From Nitrospirota bacterium (lineage in GTDB: Bacteria; Nitrospirota; Nitrospiria; Nitrospirales; Nitrospiraceae): a stretch of DNA of 8,388 nt. Location: assembly GCA_016222925.1 (NCBI GenBank), contig JACRQB010000133.1, positions 1-8,388 of the forward strand. Reading direction: 5' to 3'. Position numbers and translations under genes: made by a program. A model generated the notes under the pieces. That model saw only the letters and a program-made list of their open reading frames with translations, searched no databases and was not told the DNA's origin. This document shows, in pieces, positions 6,038 through 8,388 of the stretch. Numbering within the stretch: the stretch's first letter is position 1; each line of letters begins with the position of its first letter.

Positions 6038-8388
6038 GTGCTCGGAATGTGCGATCCTTTGCTAGGCGTCTCCTCGATGCTGCTGGGTGGCGCGGCTGCC
6101 TACGTCATCCTCAGTATCGCCGAACGGATGCGCGCTCCCGACCAAGGCCCCGTCCGGTTGCGATGGTTGACGATCGGCGCCGTCGCCGCGGGCCTTGAAA
6201 TCTGGGCGATTCACTACATCGGCAATCTGGCATTCTGTCCCTCGGTCTCAGCAGCCCAGGACTCAGGGCTCGCCGTGCTTTCGTTTCTCTCCGCCGGGGC
6301 GACAGGAGCCGTCGCCGTATACCTGATCAGCAGCCATGCCTACAGTCGGATGCGTCTCATCTCCGGGGGCATGCTGATGGGTGGCTGCATGACCCTGACC
6401 CATTTTACCAGCATGATGGCGGTCCACCAGCCGATCGATCTCCAGAATGATTTGTTGCTCTTTGTGCTGTCGACGGTTGGGATCGTGGCACTGAGCATCA
6501 TCGGCATCGTGATCGGATCGTGGAATATCACGAACAGAAACTGGCGAGTGACAGAAAAGGCGAGCGCCATGGGGATTGCTCTTTCTGGGTCTCACTTCAT
6601 CGGGATGATTCCGACGTATGGTATGTCCGGCATCACGACCAGTGGTCCGCCGCCGGGAATCGAGGTTGACCTCCTCGCGGTGGTTGCCGTCTCGCTCTCG
6701 ACCCTCCTGGCCATCATCGATCGGCAAGTGACGGCGGCATCGAGCCTGGCGCGCGATACCCATGCGCAGCTGATCGAAGCCATCGAAAGTGTTCCGCAAT
6801 GGTTTGCTCTCTTTGACGTGGACGACCGTCTGGTCATCTGTAACCGCAAGTATCGGGAGGTGATGTCCGGAGTCGGTGCGGACGTGCAACCAGGCGACAC
6901 GTTCGAGTCGATTATTCGCCGTATTGCCGAACGGGGTGATATCTACGCGGCGCTCGGTAATATTGAACCATGGGTGAAACAGCGTCTTGAGATGCACCAC
7001 AACCCTCAAGGACCGTATATTCAATATCGATCTAGTGGAGAATGGCTCCAAATCAGCGAGAAGAGGACTCACGATGGCGGCATTGTCGCCATCGCCACCG
7101 ACATTACGGCCTTGAAACACGCAGAACAGGCTGCTGAGGATGCCAAGGCACGATTGGCCGATTCGCTGGCCTTGGTGGAAACCGCCAAGGCCCGCATGCA
7201 GGAAGAACTGAATGTCGGCCGGGATATTCAACGGAGTATGCTCCCACGCGTGTTCCCGGCTTTTCCGGATCGGAATGAGATCGAACTCTACGCAGTGCTC
7301 GAACCGGCTCTGGAGGTCGGTGGCGACCTCTATGATTTCTTCCTGGTCGATGACCATCGACTCTGTTTCGTGATCGGCGATGTATCGGGCAACGGTGTCC
7401 CAGCCGCGCTCTTTATGGCAATGACCAAGATTATGGTGAAGACGCTGGCGGCCTCCGATCCCTCACCCGCCAGCATCGTTACGCATGTGAACGATGCGCT
7501 GAGTGCGGACAACGACAGCTGTATGTTTGTCACTCTGTATCTCGGCATCTTGAATCTCCGTGACGGCACATGTCTGACCACGAACGCGGGCCACAATCCT
7601 CCTCTATTGAAGCGGCAAGATGGACAGTTTGAGTGGTTGACGGCCAAGGATGGTCCCCTGGTTGGTGCCATACAAGGGATCGCCTTCAAAGAGAGCACGT
7701 TCCAATTAGGACCGGGAGATGAGCTTTTCTTGTACACCGATGGAGTTACCGAAGCGGATAATCGGCGGCGCGAACTGTTCGGCAACGACCGGTTGAAAAC
7801 AGTCCTTACGCGGTCTCGGGCAGTCTCAGTAGTCGATCGCCTTGGTGAGGTCATGAACGCGGTGAGGACCTTTGCAGGGGAAGCCCCGCAGGCGGACGAT
7901 ATCACCATGTTGGGACTGCGATATCACGGCGTCACCCCGTCCAATGTGGCAGCTCTGGTCTTCCACCAAACAATGCCCAATCAATTGATGGCCATTCCGG
8001 ACCTCCAGATGGCTTTTGAGCAGTATGTGGCACAATGGGAAGCGGCCAAGCCGCTGATCCCTACACTCAATATGGCGTTGGATGATCTGCTCAATAATGT
8101 CGTGCAATATGCCTTCCCCAACGACCCGACGAAACATCATATCGAGTTGGAAGGAGAAGTACGCGATGCGTGGGTCATCTTCACCATTACGGATGATGGC
8201 ATTCCCTTCAACCCCTTAACGGTCGCGCCACCGGATCTGTCGCTGCTCCTTCATGAACGTGAGATCGGCGGCCTGGGGATTCACTTGGTGCGTTCCATGT
8301 TTGACGAAGTGTCCTACCATCGCAATGTGGGACGCAACGTCTTGACGGTGAAAAAGAAGTTGGCATCTGAAACATCCGCCACTATGAA
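6038..8388 (+). CDS. MHYT-PAS-SpoIIE phosphatase with RsbW-type ATPase domain (3' partial)
   Basis: Open for 783 codons to the window edge. Order: membrane MHYT-type sensor (about 5-230) with three repeats around AIHYIGN (57-63), LTHFTSM (120-126) and GSHFIGM (184-190); PAS-like domain (about 242-362, ending AIATDITALK); coiled-coil linker (about 360-398); PP2C/SpoIIE phosphatase (about 395-628) with GRDIQRSMLP, GGDLYD (428-433), GDVSGNG (447-453), YTDGVTEA (566-573) and DDITML (620-625), the metal-binding acidic residues being present; and an RsbW-like HATPase_c domain (about 645-775) with DDLLNN (682-687), DDG (719-721) and GGLGIHLV (744-751). Likely role: sensing a gas or redox cue at the membrane and switching the phosphorylation of a STAS anti-sigma antagonist. 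The start is GTG 6038, because GGGAG (6026-6030) lies seven bases before it; ATG 6047 in the same frame is 16 bases away. The ATPase domain looks complete, so few residues should be missing. A STAS gene downstream is expected but not seen. Confidence 0.93.
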   Translation, partial: MLGMCDPLLGVSSMLLGGAAAYVILSIAERMRAPDQGPVRLRWLTIGAVAAGLEIWAIHYIGNLAFCPSVSAAQDSGLAVLSFLSAGATGAVAVYLISSHAYSRMRLISGGMLMGGCMTLTHFTSMMAVHQPIDLQNDLLLFVLSTVGIVALSIIGIVIGSWNITNRNWRVTEKASAMGIALSGSHFIGMIPTYGMSGITTSGPPPGIEVDLLAVVAVSLSTLLAIIDRQVTAASSLARDTHAQLIEAIESVPQWFALFDVDDRLVICNRKYREVMSGVGADVQPGDTFESIIRRIAERGDIYAALGNIEPWVKQRLEMHHNPQGPYIQYRSSGEWLQISEKRTHDGGIVAIATDITALKHAEQAAEDAKARLADSLALVETAKARMQEELNVGRDIQRSMLPRVFPAFPDRNEIELYAVLEPALEVGGDLYDFFLVDDHRLCFVIGDVSGNGVPAALFMAMTKIMVKTLAASDPSPASIVTHVNDALSADNDSCMFVTLYLGILNLRDGTCLTTNAGHNPPLLKRQDGQFEWLTAKDGPLVGAIQGIAFKESTFQLGPGDELFLYTDGVTEADNRRRELFGNDRLKTVLTRSRAVSVVDRLGEVMNAVRTFAGEAPQADDITMLGLRYHGVTPSNVAALVFHQTMPNQLMAIPDLQMAFEQYVAQWEAAKPLIPTLNMALDDLLNNVVQYAFPNDPTKHHIELEGEVRDAWVIFTITDDGIPFNPLTVAPPDLSLLLHEREIGGLGIHLVRSMFDEVSYHRNVGRNVLTVKKKLASETSATM

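Noticed and set aside
6263..7357. 364-codon open frame on the minus strand
   Set aside because: It lies entirely opposite the sensor-phosphatase gene, whose plus-strand frame shows continuous MHYT, PAS and phosphatase motifs. The minus-strand product is rich in His, Arg and Asp with no recognisable domain, as expected of an antisense shadow.
7330..7908. 192-codon open frame on the minus strand
   Set aside because: Antisense to the phosphatase domain; Ser/Arg-rich without domain features.

Overview
The window looks like chromosomal DNA of a free-living Gram-negative bacterium, moderately GC-rich. My best guess is Nitrospira or another Nitrospirota member. I infer this from the overall gene style (HflX, a membrane zinc peptidase, a geranylgeranyl-reductase-family oxidoreductase, an MHYT/SpoIIE-type regulator) and from short GGAG-type ribosome binding sites; no marker gene proves it. 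There are no RNA genes, insertion sequences, CRISPR arrays or phage genes that I can support.

Layout. 96-1484 (+) is a complete GTPase HflX with an unusual acidic insert. It converges with 1513-2199 (-), a membrane zinc metallopeptidase of the YugP type. A divergent intergenic region (2200-2493) carries a promoter-like element and possibly a short leader ORF. Next is 2494-3687 (+), an FAD-dependent reductase of the geranylgeranyl reductase family. The stretch 3933-5842 is visibly damaged. A dienelactone-hydrolase-family gene (3933-4551) has lost an internal piece and its frame. A perfect 116-bp tandem duplication (4647-4878) has doubled the promoter, ribosome binding site and first codons of the next gene. 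That gene is a signal-peptidase-I-like (S26) protein (4872-5842), itself broken by a short frame-changing deletion. From 6038 to the window end (+) there is a large regulator of at least 783 codons, with MHYT membrane sensor, PAS, PP2C/SpoIIE phosphatase and RsbW-type ATPase domains. It continues past the window edge.

How the genes relate. Apart from the leader ORF and the reductase, the genes do not form a tight operon: spacings are 28 bp to over 300 bp and orientation switches twice. The clearest regulatory link is a promoter-like element of about 36-49 bp found upstream of both the reductase and the signal-peptidase-like gene, in both tandem copies of the latter. The last gene is probably the input half of a partner-switching system whose STAS-domain partner would lie downstream, outside the window.

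I do not see a clearly new multi-gene system. The items most worth a second look are the duplicated promoter, the shared promoter element, the S26-like protein that lacks both usual catalytic residues, and the phosphatase-plus-kinase sensor with a degenerate MHYT domain.
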